In this document: in pieces, positions 28,768 to 37,678 of the stretch
Numbering within the stretch: position 1 is the first letter of the stretch
Layout of the letters: every line of letters starts with the position of its first letter
NCBI RefSeq assembly: GCF_000953655.1
Contig: NZ_LN681225.1
Coordinates: forward strand, 822,001 to 886,000
Source of the DNA: Legionella hackeliae
GTDB lineage: Bacteria > Pseudomonadota > Gammaproteobacteria > Legionellales > Legionellaceae
DNA: 64,000 nucleotides
Direction: 5' to 3'
Program-made: the position numbers and the translations under genes
Notes under the pieces: generated by a model
Told to the model about the DNA's origin: nothing
What the model saw: the letters and a program-made list of their open reading frames with translations, nothing else
Database searches by the model: none

Positions 28768-30147
28768 ATGCACGCCAATTTATTTTATGAAACCAGCACT
28801 GATAAAGCATTGCCACTTGTTTTAATTAGCCAAAAGCAATGGGAGCAAGGAGTAGAGAGTTTAACTCCAGCTGAACGCAATTTTTTCTCACTGCAGCAAT
28901 TCAAAGCAAAGGCAGGGGAAATTTGTTTAATCATGAACAGTGACGGTGAGCTAGTTAAAGCTTACCTTGGAACTGGGAATCAAGAAGATGCTCTTGCACT
29001 TGCGTGTGCTGCTTCCCGATTGCCAATATCACGTTATCAGCTTAAAGAAACTGTACCGCAGCATGCGCTTGCCGCATGGGCTTTGGCACAGTATCGCTTT
29101 ACCGCCTATAAAAAGCAGGAAATTACTCCCAATATCCTGGTTGTTGATGAAGCAAATCTACCCAATATATTGTCAGACGTGGAAGCTATTTTTCTTGTAC
29201 GTGATTTAATTAATACACCTACGAATGATTTAGGACCAGAAGAACTTGCAGCGATTGTTGCTGATTTGGCAAAAAAGAATAATGCGACTTTTCGACAATG
29301 GGTCGGCACTGAACTGATTAAAGACAATTTCCCTGCTATTCATGCAGTAGGACGTGCTTCCGCAAAAGCGCCTAGACTTATTTCTTTAACCTGGGGGGAT
29401 GAAAAACATCCCAAGGTTACTTTAGTGGGTAAGGGCGTTTGTTTTGACAGTGGGGGGTTAGACATTAAACCTTCAACAGCTATGCGTTTAATGAAAAAAG
29501 ACATGGGGGGTGCCGCTCATGTGATGGGTATAGCGCAATGGGTTATGCAGCAACAGTTGCCTATTCGTCTACAGATTCTTATTCCAGCGGTTGAAAATGC
29601 GATTGGACCTGATGCCTTTAGACCGGGAGACATCTTAACGATGCGTAATGGTTTAACCGTCGAAGTGGATAACACGGATGCAGAGGGACGCTTAATTCTT
29701 GCCGATGCTATTGTCAAAGCGTGTGAAGAGCAGCCTGAGTTATTAATCGATTTTTCGACCTTAACGGGCGCGGCACGAGTTGCTGTGGGAACCGAAATTG
29801 CGGCACTGTTTAGTAATGATGACAAACTTGCTCAATCCCTAGGGGAGGCTTCTCAGAGTACTAATGATCCTGTATGGCGTTTACCCTTGTTTGCAGCGTA
29901 TAACAGTATGCTTGATTCGACACTTGCAGATATAGCCAATGCCAGTGCCTCGCCTTATGCAGGAGCTATCACTGCAGCCTTATTCCTACAACGTTTTATT
30001 CCTGCCTCTGTCTCATGGGCACACTTTGATATCATGGCTTGGAATGTCTCTTCAAAACCTGGTCGGCCTGAAGGTGGAGAAGCAATGGGACTTCGTGCGG
30101 TTACCGGCTATTTGACAAAAAAATACGGCAGGAAAGACTATGTTTAA
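28768..30147 (+). CDS. M17 leucyl aminopeptidase (first of two in the window)
   Basis: Cytosolic dimetal aminopeptidase removing N-terminal residues from peptides. The catalytic region shows KGVCFDSGGLDIKP (metal-binding Lys and Asp) and the M17 signature [13 protein letters not shown] (about residue 300). The start is the ATG at 28768 with GAAGGAG upstream, two bases after the murJ stop; a longer frame running back inside murJ is spurious. Length is 459 residues. It is more divergent and shorter than the holC-linked PepA at 33168; the two are paralogues, perhaps with different specificity. Confidence 0.92.
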   Translation: MHANLFYETSTDKALPLVLISQKQWEQGVESLTPAERNFFSLQQFKAKAGEICLIMNSDGELVKAYLGTGNQEDALALACAASRLPISRYQLKETVPQHALAAWALAQYRFTAYKKQEITPNILVVDEANLPNILSDVEAIFLVRDLINTPTNDLGPEELAAIVADLAKKNNATFRQWVGTELIKDNFPAIHAVGRASAKAPRLISLTWGDEKHPKVTLVGKGVCFDSGGLDIKPSTAMRLMKKDMGGAAHVMGIAQWVMQQQLPIRLQILIPAVENAIGPDAFRPGDILTMRNGLTVEVDNTDAEGRLILADAIVKACEEQPELLIDFSTLTGAARVAVGTEIAALFSNDDKLAQSLGEASQSTNDPVWRLPLFAAYNSMLDSTLADIANASASPYAGAITAALFLQRFIPASVSWAHFDIMAWNVSSKPGRPEGGEAMGLRAVTGYLTKKYGRKDYV

Positions 30148-30295
30148 TAGTGATAACTTACTTTTTAAAAATTCATATATTAAGCTAATGTGCTAGATTC
30201 CAAGATTGTATTGGGCAGATTTTTGTCTTTACTAATACATATCATGAATTTGTAGCAAGTAAATTTAACAATCTGATTTCGCTATTTAGAAAGCG

Positions 30296-30335
30296 AGCAA
30301 GATAAAGGTTTTTAGGTAAACTTTATCTTGCTTTT
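30296..30335. terminator. Hairpin between convergent genes
   Basis: A 12-bp stem AGCAAGATAAAG / CTTTATCTTGCT with a 13-base loop, followed on the plus strand by TTTAG. It lies between the aminopeptidase gene and the minus-strand gene ending at 30341 and could serve both. Confidence 0.6.
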
Positions 30336-30340
30336 AGTGA

Positions 30341-31507
30341 TTAAGATTGAGAACTAATAACAAGACCAGTAGCAAGACAAACTACTCCAGTCACCGCAAT
30401 TCCGATCTCTTGCTTATGATTCCATAACTTAGTAAAAAATGAAGGTTGATATTTTGGCTCATTACTGCTTTTTTCTTCCTGAATAGGAACTGCAGATGCA
30501 GCGGTTTTGTGAGGTATCTCTGAGTCAGTGGCAGCTGAGGTTTTTTGAGTGTTCATAATTGCCTTCGGTGCAAAGAAGGGGCATTTACTAATAGCTTGAG
30601 TTGATATTCTGTCTTTTGCTTTTTCTTTATTAACAGGCTTTACTTCAGCCCTTACAATAGTGTCCATCGGAATTCGCAACGACTTTGCCAATTGGGGATT
30701 CAGGTGCGCAATTAAGGATTGAAGTCCAGCATTGATTCCTCTTGACCCTGCTGATTGAGCACTAGTTAAGGGGTATTCTTGTAATTTTAAACCTATTTCA
30801 TACAAAATTTTTAACCCATGCGTTAATTGCTCAACTTCCTTGGGAGTAAAATGAGACAATGCCTCTTCGGTGCTAACTCCAGGTTTTGCAAGACGACAAA
30901 TTAACTCAGGTAATTTATTCAAACCTAGATTTTTACGTAAAATCTGTAAAACAGGTTCGCAATAATCAAACTGAGTACCAGCAATGATTTTACCCTCTTC
31001 TTTGGGAAAACTTCCTGTAACAACAGTTAACTCGTTAATTATTCGTTGAGCGGCTTCCTTATCTAAAAGATCAGATAAAAGATTGAAAAAATCACTCTTA
31101 TCTTTTGAACGAATTGCTTCTGGTAATAATTGCTCCAGTATCATTTCTTCAGCGACTAACAAGGCAGTAGCTAATATGGCTGCGACATGGCTGCTGGTAT
31201 TAAAAGAAGGACTAACCAAATAGCCATTAACTTTAGCGTCAATAAAATCACTATGGCTATTAATAATTTCACCATCATCAAAAGGTCGAAAAATAGGTTG
31301 GTTTTGGCTGTCTTTCATATCAAAAGCATAAGCAATCGCCTTTAAGTTGTTATAAATTACCTCAAAATTATTTGTAAACCTTATGGGTAATACTGTTCGT
31401 TTACTTCGCGGCTGACTCACACGTAAAGGTTGCACCATTTCATCTTGCAAAGCCCCCACCAGAAAATCATCCACACAGGAAGGATCTTCTTTTATGGCTT
31501 TTTGCAT
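30341..31507 (-). CDS. Hypothetical protein with C-terminal membrane anchor
   Basis: Unrecognised 388-residue protein. It is mostly soluble and helical, with a Lys/Ser/Thr-rich segment (about 285-355) and one hydrophobic segment near the end (IGIAVTGVVCLATGLVIS, about 369-386), so it should be tail-anchored. Its start ATG lies inside the end of the upstream ORF (overlap 31492-31507, different frame). No Shine-Dalgarno precedes it. The frame stays open upstream of the ATG, so it may be the second half of a frameshifted gene. Size, lack of homology cues and tail anchor would suit a Legionella effector, but that is a guess. Confidence 0.65.
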   Translation of the reverse strand: MQKAIKEDPSCVDDFLVGALQDEMVQPLRVSQPRSKRTVLPIRFTNNFEVIYNNLKAIAYAFDMKDSQNQPIFRPFDDGEIINSHSDFIDAKVNGYLVSPSFNTSSHVAAILATALLVAEEMILEQLLPEAIRSKDKSDFFNLLSDLLDKEAAQRIINELTVVTGSFPKEEGKIIAGTQFDYCEPVLQILRKNLGLNKLPELICRLAKPGVSTEEALSHFTPKEVEQLTHGLKILYEIGLKLQEYPLTSAQSAGSRGINAGLQSLIAHLNPQLAKSLRIPMDTIVRAEVKPVNKEKAKDRISTQAISKCPFFAPKAIMNTQKTSAATDSEIPHKTAASAVPIQEEKSSNEPKYQPSFFTKLWNHKQEIGIAVTGVVCLATGLVISSQS

Positions 31508-32544
31508 ACGATTGATAAGGAGGTGCTTAGCAATGGTCGTGGGTCAAAATTGTATTTTTGTAAGTAATCAAAAATGACATACATCGCATTAAAGGCTTGG
31601 TTTTGAATAAACAAACCTAAACCACTGCTATTAACAAGGTTACCTGCTTGTAAGATTTTTTGTTGTGCAGGGCGTTTTTCATAAAACCCACCTTCTGAAA
31701 TTGCTGTCACGCGAATGATGTCTTCCGTTATTTCTTGTGGCAACAACTCTCCTGTTTGATCATGAACAATCCAACCTAAAGGTGCAAATTTTTCATGTTC
31801 AGGTGTAGAAATAGCAAGTCCGTTAGACTCATTGGTGTATTCTTGCATGTCATCCATATAAAATCCAAGCTTGCTGATTTGGGAAATTTCCAATTTCAAA
31901 CCAAATTTAGAAAATACTGAGTCAACAGGTTTTCCAGATTCTCGTAACTCTTTGTCGATACCTCTTCGAACAGTAGGGCTAACGGTAGAAGGACAAGCTA
32001 TATAAATGAATCCTTGTTTGGTTAGTTCATAACGCATATTTCGGCCGACATTCCATACTGGGGCGTGAATAATATCCCATAGGGCTTGTTCGCCATAAGT
32101 CGTTTGTTTATTCACATGCACCAAAGGCTGCGCTCTTTCGTTTAATAATTTTGAACGACCTAAGGGTAGATGGCTTGCAAATTCTAAAGATTGACCAACC
32201 GCTTTTGAGCTCGAGACGTCAGAGCCATCAAAGAACATATCAACCTCATCATTTCCATGTGCAGGTCGTTCTACAGGGTTGTTAGAGTAATCAAATTTTG
32301 CGACTTGTTGTAATAATCCAGCACGTTGCCCCTGCCCTAAATGAAACCGGATTACTAAAGCTCCAATGTTCTTGAAGCGTTCAGCGAAAGCCTCGAGTGG
32401 GCTTAAGTCTGAATTAAAATCAAGATATCCGTTTTTATCAAAGTGTGCTTCTCCATAGCGAGCCCCTTGATAAGACAAAGTAATCCCTTGATAAGATTTT
32501 TTGTCTTGCTGAATTTGTTCATAAATGCTTGATAGAGATTTCAT
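31492..32544 (-). CDS. Hypothetical protein, upstream partner of the 30341 gene
   Basis: Unrecognised soluble protein of about 350 residues with no signal peptide, membrane segment or known motif. The ATG at 32544 is preferred over an upstream GTG; the Shine-Dalgarno is weak (AAGTGA). It ends 16 bases inside the next ORF. Reading the last codons one base back gives a smooth continuation (LLINRMQKAIKEDP) into the 388-residue ORF. The pair may therefore be translationally coupled genes, a programmed -1 shift, or one gene broken by a single-base change, which would give about 735 residues. Confidence 0.65.
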   Translation of the reverse strand: MKSLSSIYEQIQQDKKSYQGITLSYQGARYGEAHFDKNGYLDFNSDLSPLEAFAERFKNIGALVIRFHLGQGQRAGLLQQVAKFDYSNNPVERPAHGNDEVDMFFDGSDVSSSKAVGQSLEFASHLPLGRSKLLNERAQPLVHVNKQTTYGEQALWDIIHAPVWNVGRNMRYELTKQGFIYIACPSTVSPTVRRGIDKELRESGKPVDSVFSKFGLKLEISQISKLGFYMDDMQEYTNESNGLAISTPEHEKFAPLGWIVHDQTGELLPQEITEDIIRVTAISEGGFYEKRPAQQKILQAGNLVNSSGLGLFIQNQAFNAMYVIFDYLQKYNFDPRPLLSTSLSIVCKKP

Positions 32545-32752
32545 AATAATCACTTAATGCAAAAAATAACCATATTACATCATGATCATTAAGGATAAAT
32601 TAACAGCCAACATTGCTTCATAGAGCCATAATGCTCTTGAGTTGTGAATGTAAAATAGGCTGTAGATTCGTTTGTATTTGCATTCCCAGGGGGAGAAGTA
32701 TTTAATTTCAGACGCATTAAAACTCAAATGCTATTGGACAATAGAAACAGTA

Positions 32753-33187
32753 CTAGTCGATGTTGTGTGTGTACAACTCGCATTGATAAGCGCGGTATTC
32801 CTTGTAATTTCTTCGGCTTAATTCCTTGGCAGTTTCGTCATTAACTACAATTTCCATCACTCGTTTAAAACGCTTGTAAAACTCCGGAATGTTGGAATTT
32901 AAATTCAACAAGATGTCAGAATAGCCTCGGGGTTCGGCTTGATAGCCAATTTGTATGGGCGGCGGAGGTTCAGGGCCTTCACCCTGTAAGTTATGGGGAA
33001 TGAAGCTATTATCTTTAAATGTCCAAAGCAATTCATCCAGCTGATGAGCGTCTTTTTGTGACTCGCAATAGACAAAGACTCGATGACCACGTAAATAGGC
33101 CTTTTCAAGAAGACGGCACGCTAAAAGCCAGCGTGCAGAATCCTCTTGACCACTTAATAAATAAAAATCAACGCGAATTGCTGGCAT
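32753..33187 (-). CDS. holC: DNA polymerase III chi subunit
   Basis: Clamp-loader accessory subunit that joins psi to single-stranded DNA-binding protein at the replisome. From the ATG at 33187 the protein begins [14 protein letters not shown], typical of HolC, and gives 144 residues (E. coli 147). Later features are [20 protein letters not shown] and [20 protein letters not shown]. The longer frame back to 33268 lies within pepA and is unlikely. It overlaps the pepA end by 20 bases, the conserved pepA-holC pairing. Confidence 0.93.
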   Translation of the reverse strand: MPAIRVDFYLLSGQEDSARWLLACRLLEKAYLRGHRVFVYCESQKDAHQLDELLWTFKDNSFIPHNLQGEGPEPPPPIQIGYQAEPRGYSDILLNLNSNIPEFYKRFKRVMEIVVNDETAKELSRRNYKEYRAYQCELYTHNID

Positions 33188-34619
33188 GTCGTAACAACTG
33201 AACAAGTAAAGGAACAGGGCGACCAGTAGCATTGCGTTTTTTGCCAGAAACCCAGGCAGTTCCAGCAATGTCTAAATGTGCCCAGCGATATTTTTTTGTA
33301 AAACGTGACAAGAAACAGGCGGCAGTAATTGCACCGGCAGCTCTATCAAATGAAGCATTAATCATATCAGCCATAGGACTTTCCAGAGCTTCTTGATAAT
33401 CTTCATACAAAGGAAAACGCCATGTTTTATCGCCACTTTCTTTCGCGGCCTCTAAAATTTGCATAGCTAATGGTTCATCGTCAGTCATAAAGCCTGTAGT
33501 TACATAGCCCAAGGCGATAACCATTGCTCCCGTCAAGGTCGCAATATCAATCACAAAGGCGGGATTAAGCCGTTCTGCATAAGTTAATGCATCTGCTAAA
33601 ACAAGTCTTCCTTCCGCATCTGTATTTAAGATTTCGATAGTTTGCCCTGACATAGAGGTAACAATATCACCAGGTTTTACAGCGGAACCGCTGGGCATAT
33701 TCTCAGCACTGGCAATTAGACCGATAACATTGACAGGTAATTTCAATAAAGCGCAAGCCTTTATTACACCAAAAACACTGGCAGCACCTGACATGTCATA
33801 TTTCATTTCATCCATGGCATTGGCAGGTTTTATAGAAAGACCACCTGAATCAAAGGTAATTCCTTTCCCTACCAGAACAATAGGAGAGGTATCACCGCCA
33901 CCACAATAGTTAATCTCGATAAGTCGTGGCTCTTGAATACTACCTTGTGAAACAGCTAGTAATGCCCCCATGCCCATCTGACGCATTTCTTCCTGGCATA
34001 AAATCGTCGCCGTCAAATGCTCATGTTGTCTTGATAACTCCATAGCTTGCTCGCCAAGATAAGATGGAGTACATATGTTCGCTGGCATATCTGCCAGAGT
34101 TCGGGTGTATTTTACGCCTTCAGCAATAGCTTTAGCTACATTTATGGCGGTGGCTGTAGCCCCGGCCAAATGGAATTGAATCGTTTCAAGACGATAAACT
34201 TTATTATTAGTGGTTTTAAATGCTAAAGATTGATAAAGGAGTGCATCAATTTGTAATAGCATTTGCTCAATCTGCCAGTCAGGCTCATGATGGGGGAGTT
34301 TTGGCATACAAATAGTTACAGTCGCAAGGCGTTGCTTGATAAGTACGGGAACTATCTCATTTAAATATTTTTTTAAGTCTTTGCTATTAAACTCGGATTT
34401 TTTACCGCAGTTAATTAACAGCATACTATGCTTATCAATATCGGCTTGCCAGGTCCAATCCCCTTTTTCAGACAATTTGGAAAATAACCGACTGATGAGA
34501 CCTTGATGTTGCTTATCTAAAGTTTTAGAAAAATCACTAAAATCTTCGTCTGCAAAAAGTCCTAAAACCAAGCAGTCACTGGCTTTTAGAGTAGGCGTTT
34601 CAATAAGGCCATAGTTCAT
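33168..34619 (-). CDS. pepA: Leucyl aminopeptidase PepA (M17)
   Basis: Dimetal M17 aminopeptidase; in E. coli PepA also binds DNA. The C-terminal catalytic domain shows [20 protein letters not shown] and [18 protein letters not shown], with all metal and catalytic residues visible; the N-terminal domain is about 160 residues. Length 483 compares with 503 in E. coli. It is followed by holC in overlapping arrangement and is divergent from lptF, also as in many gamma-proteobacteria. This is the orthologous copy; the other M17 gene is at 28768. Confidence 0.95.
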   Translation of the reverse strand: MNYGLIETPTLKASDCLVLGLFADEDFSDFSKTLDKQHQGLISRLFSKLSEKGDWTWQADIDKHSMLLINCGKKSEFNSKDLKKYLNEIVPVLIKQRLATVTICMPKLPHHEPDWQIEQMLLQIDALLYQSLAFKTTNNKVYRLETIQFHLAGATATAINVAKAIAEGVKYTRTLADMPANICTPSYLGEQAMELSRQHEHLTATILCQEEMRQMGMGALLAVSQGSIQEPRLIEINYCGGGDTSPIVLVGKGITFDSGGLSIKPANAMDEMKYDMSGAASVFGVIKACALLKLPVNVIGLIASAENMPSGSAVKPGDIVTSMSGQTIEILNTDAEGRLVLADALTYAERLNPAFVIDIATLTGAMVIALGYVTTGFMTDDEPLAMQILEAAKESGDKTWRFPLYEDYQEALESPMADMINASFDRAAGAITAACFLSRFTKKYRWAHLDIAGTAWVSGKKRNATGRPVPLLVQLLRHASNSR

Positions 34620-34731
34620 TTTTACTTCCTATCTTGAGTAAAAACTGTTAGTTTACCTAGGGTCATCCTGCTATTCTACCTGCAAATATAATTTAAGAGT
34701 AGGATTATAGCGTTAACAAATAGAGAACCTC

Positions 34732-35811
34732 GTGTTGATTTTTCGTTATTTAGCCAAAGAAGTTTTTATCACGTTAACTGCTTTAACGGCAATATTACTA
34801 CTGATTTTTATGAGTAATCAGTTTGTTCAATATTTAAATCGTGCTGCTGCGGGTAATATTCCTGGCATGATTATCATGAAATTAATGATGCTGGAGTTGC
34901 CTAATTTGATGGGGTTATTGCTCCCATTGGGTTTTTATATCTCGATTTTGATTGCCTATGGCCGTTTGTATGCCGAAAGTGAAATGACCGTATTACAGGC
35001 TTGTGGCTATGGACCCTATCAGTTGATTAAACACACTTTCATCATGGCAACTGTGGTAGCCATTATTGTTACGGTAATTGTGCTTTGGGCAAGCCCCTTG
35101 ATTGCGACTGAACGGGCCAAACTGATGAAAACTACTGGCGTACAAACATTAATTCAAACAATTGTTCCAGGTCGATTTCGTCAGGTATCCGAGGGTAAGC
35201 AAGTATTTTACGTGGAGTCTATGAGTCGTGACCATACCAAAGCCCAACATATATTTCTTGCCCGGCAGGTTATTAAAGAACAAAAGCCACAGTGGGATAT
35301 TTTATGGGCAGAGCGAGCTTTTGCAGAAACTGATCCCAAAACTTTTGAGGATTACATCGTATTGCAGCAAGGCAGTGAATATGAGGGATTACCGGGGAAC
35401 GCGGACTTCCAGGTCGCTCAATTTGAGCAGTATAAAGTCCGCTTACCACACCCAACAATCACCATTCAAAATGATACTCGGTCAGCATCTACGGCGAGTT
35501 TATTACCGTTTACAAATTCAGATTTGCGAAAAGCGGCCGAATTACAGTGGCGTTTATCAATCCCATTGATGGTTTTTTCATTAACTTTAGTTGCAGTCCC
35601 TTTGAGCCGAGTCAATCCACGTTCAGGAAAATATGCAAAATTATTACCGGCCATTGTCCTTTTTATTGTCTATGCCAATCTTATGTTTGTCTCCAGAGAT
35701 TGGATTATAGCGGCTAAAGTTCCTTTATGGGTTGGCATGTGGTGGCTTCATCTCACTGTGGCATTGCTTGGTATATTTTTAATGTGGCGTAACCAGGTGA
35801 AGCTCGCATGA
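34732..35811 (+). CDS. lptF: LPS export permease LptF
   Basis: Inner-membrane half of the LptB2FG ABC exporter that extracts LPS and passes it to LptC. Six membrane segments (three at each end, about 10-120 and 275-355) flank a periplasmic beta-jellyroll domain (about 125-265). Family features are MLIFRYLAKEV at the start and FSLTLVAVPLSRVNPRSGKYAK in the C-terminal membrane part. It starts with GTG. It overlaps lptG by 4 bases (ATGA). Confidence 0.95.
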   Translation: MLIFRYLAKEVFITLTALTAILLLIFMSNQFVQYLNRAAAGNIPGMIIMKLMMLELPNLMGLLLPLGFYISILIAYGRLYAESEMTVLQACGYGPYQLIKHTFIMATVVAIIVTVIVLWASPLIATERAKLMKTTGVQTLIQTIVPGRFRQVSEGKQVFYVESMSRDHTKAQHIFLARQVIKEQKPQWDILWAERAFAETDPKTFEDYIVLQQGSEYEGLPGNADFQVAQFEQYKVRLPHPTITIQNDTRSASTASLLPFTNSDLRKAAELQWRLSIPLMVFSLTLVAVPLSRVNPRSGKYAKLLPAIVLFIVYANLMFVSRDWIIAAKVPLWVGMWWLHLTVALLGIFLMWRNQVKLA

Positions 35812-36872
35812 AACTTCTCGATCGTTACATCGCTAAAACCGTACTGTCAGCAATTGCATTAGTGACATTAATGCTAGCTGGTTTACAAATTTTTATTCTT
35901 TTTGTGAATCAATTGGATGATATTGGTAAGGCTGATTTTGGAATTTGGCAAACAGCCCTTTATGTACTATTGCTAATGCCTTATCAAGTCTATTTATTTT
36001 TTCCATTAGCCAGTTTGCTAGGTTGTTTAATTGGCTTAGGTGTTATGGCTAACAATAGAGAGTTAGTCGTGATGCGTGCCGCTGGCATGTCTATTGGTCA
36101 AGTCACTGTTGCGGTGCTAAAAGCAGCATTTATTGTGATTCTTTTTGTAACTATCACTGGAGAAACAGTGGTACCCCGATTAGCTCATTGGGCAAATGAT
36201 CAAAAACTTCAGGCGCTAAGTGGAGGACAGACCTTAAGAACTGCTCATGGTGTTTGGGTGCGTAACGGCAATGATTTCATAGCAATTGGTACTATTCTTC
36301 AAAACAATACACTGGAAAATGTATTTCAATTTCGCTTTGATGCAGAGCATCATATGCGTCTTGCACGTAAAATTGAGAAGATAGTTCATACGAACAATCA
36401 ATGGCAGGCTTATAACATCAGCGAAACAATGATTAATAATAATCAAACGGTAGCTCGGAAATTTCCAACCATGGTTTGGGATGTATCTGTCAAACCAAGT
36501 ATTTTACGAGTAAGTAGTAACGAGCCTGATGAAATGACCTTGCATGAACTGCGGCAATTTTTGCGTGCCCAGAAACAAAATCATCAGAGTGCTTTAAATT
36601 ATCAATTGGCGTATTGGCAACGTTTAATGCAACCTTTAACAACAGTTGTCATGATGATGTTAGCTATTCCATTTATTTTTGGCCCTTTGCGTTCATCAAC
36701 AATGGGTTCAAAAATTGTAGCAGGAGCTACGGTTGGTTTTGGCTTTCATATTATTAACCGTTTTTTTGGTCCTGTAAGCCAAGTTTTCCAATGGCCCGCG
36801 GAAATTGCTGCTATTGGCCCCACTCTACTCTTTGCTTTATTAGGACTTTATTTAATGCGTCGGGTTAAGTAA
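35808..36872 (+). CDS. lptG: LPS export permease LptG
   Basis: Partner of LptF in the LptB2FG exporter. The N-terminus MKLLDRYIAKTVLSAIALV is typical, with three membrane segments, a periplasmic domain (about 130-265), and three C-terminal membrane segments including MLAIPFIFGPLRSSTMG and FGFHIINRFFGPVSQVF. Length 354 compares with 360 in E. coli. Overlaps at both ends (ATGA with lptF, one base with the DUF218 gene) indicate a coupled operon. Confidence 0.95.
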   Translation: MKLLDRYIAKTVLSAIALVTLMLAGLQIFILFVNQLDDIGKADFGIWQTALYVLLLMPYQVYLFFPLASLLGCLIGLGVMANNRELVVMRAAGMSIGQVTVAVLKAAFIVILFVTITGETVVPRLAHWANDQKLQALSGGQTLRTAHGVWVRNGNDFIAIGTILQNNTLENVFQFRFDAEHHMRLARKIEKIVHTNNQWQAYNISETMINNNQTVARKFPTMVWDVSVKPSILRVSSNEPDEMTLHELRQFLRAQKQNHQSALNYQLAYWQRLMQPLTTVVMMMLAIPFIFGPLRSSTMGSKIVAGATVGFGFHIINRFFGPVSQVFQWPAEIAAIGPTLLFALLGLYLMRRVK

Positions 36873-37636
36873 TGGTTATTATTCGTCATTTATTGGAAAT
36901 GTTATTAAATCCTTACCTGATTTGTTTAGTGTTATTGGCTGTATTCTTAGTGATCTTATGGTTACGGAGGGCTAATCGCTTAGTCTGTTGGGGATTAACG
37001 CTGGTATTGGTGTTGTTCATTATTTTTAGTACAGGATGGCTTCCGCAGACTCTGACGCGCTCATTAGAAGATAGGTATCCGGTGATTACCAAAGTTGATC
37101 CAACTATTCATTGGGTAGTAGTTCTCAGTGGAGGGCAATCGGAAATTAACGATAAACCTATTAATGCCCAGTTAAATTCAGCGAGCATTAAACGTCTCTT
37201 GGAAGGTGTCCGGTTGTTGCGCCAATTACCTAAAGCGCAATTATTATTGTCAGGAGGAGGCTATGGGTTTGAGAGGCCTGAAGCTTTTCGTCTTGCAGAA
37301 CTGGCGTCTTGGTTTTCCATTCCTCAATCTAAAATGGTACTGGAAATAACGTCTATCAATACCGCTGACCAAGCTAAAGCGATTAAATCCTTTGTAAAAG
37401 AAGAGCCGTTTTATTTAGTAACCTCGGCAATTCATATGCGTCGCTCGATGGCATTGTGTCTTGCGCAAGGATTGCGTCCCATAGCAGCACCTACAGATTT
37501 CACCTATTTCTGGAATGATGAACGCCTTGGAAAAATTTATCTGCCAAATCCTTATAATCTTTTTTATTTGAGCATTGCTTTACATGAGGTATTAGGAGGA
37601 TGGTGGGCAATTTTGCATCATAATTATAGACATTAA
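36872..37636 (+). CDS. DUF218 (ElyC/SanA/YdcF-type) membrane protein
   Basis: A 254-residue protein with two N-terminal membrane segments (about 10-32 and 36-56) and a periplasmic DUF218 domain (about 75-245), with VVLSGGQ, LLLSGGG and VTSAIHMRRSMALC as conserved blocks. ElyC of this family is involved in envelope (lipid carrier and peptidoglycan) homeostasis in E. coli. Coupling to lptFG (one-base overlap) supports an envelope role. The exact activity is not known. Confidence 0.85.
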   Translation: MVIIRHLLEMLLNPYLICLVLLAVFLVILWLRRANRLVCWGLTLVLVLFIIFSTGWLPQTLTRSLEDRYPVITKVDPTIHWVVVLSGGQSEINDKPINAQLNSASIKRLLEGVRLLRQLPKAQLLLSGGGYGFERPEAFRLAELASWFSIPQSKMVLEITSINTADQAKAIKSFVKEEPFYLVTSAIHMRRSMALCLAQGLRPIAAPTDFTYFWNDERLGKIYLPNPYNLFYLSIALHEVLGGWWAILHHNYRH

Positions 37637-37643
37637 ATGAATG

Positions 37644-37672
37644 CAGTGGTTATTGAATTTCAATAACCACTT
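37644..37672. terminator. Hairpin between convergent genes
   Basis: An 11-bp perfect stem AGTGGTTATTG / CAATAACCACT with an AATTT loop, between the DUF218 gene and the minus-strand gene ending at 37679. It could end both transcripts. Confidence 0.6.
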
Positions 37673-37678
37673 AAGAGA

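Noticed and set aside
31516-31577. Perfect plus-strand Shine-Dalgarno (TAAGGAGGTG) before an ATG at 31533
   Set aside because: It opens only a 14-codon frame antisense to a well-supported ORF, so it is probably chance.
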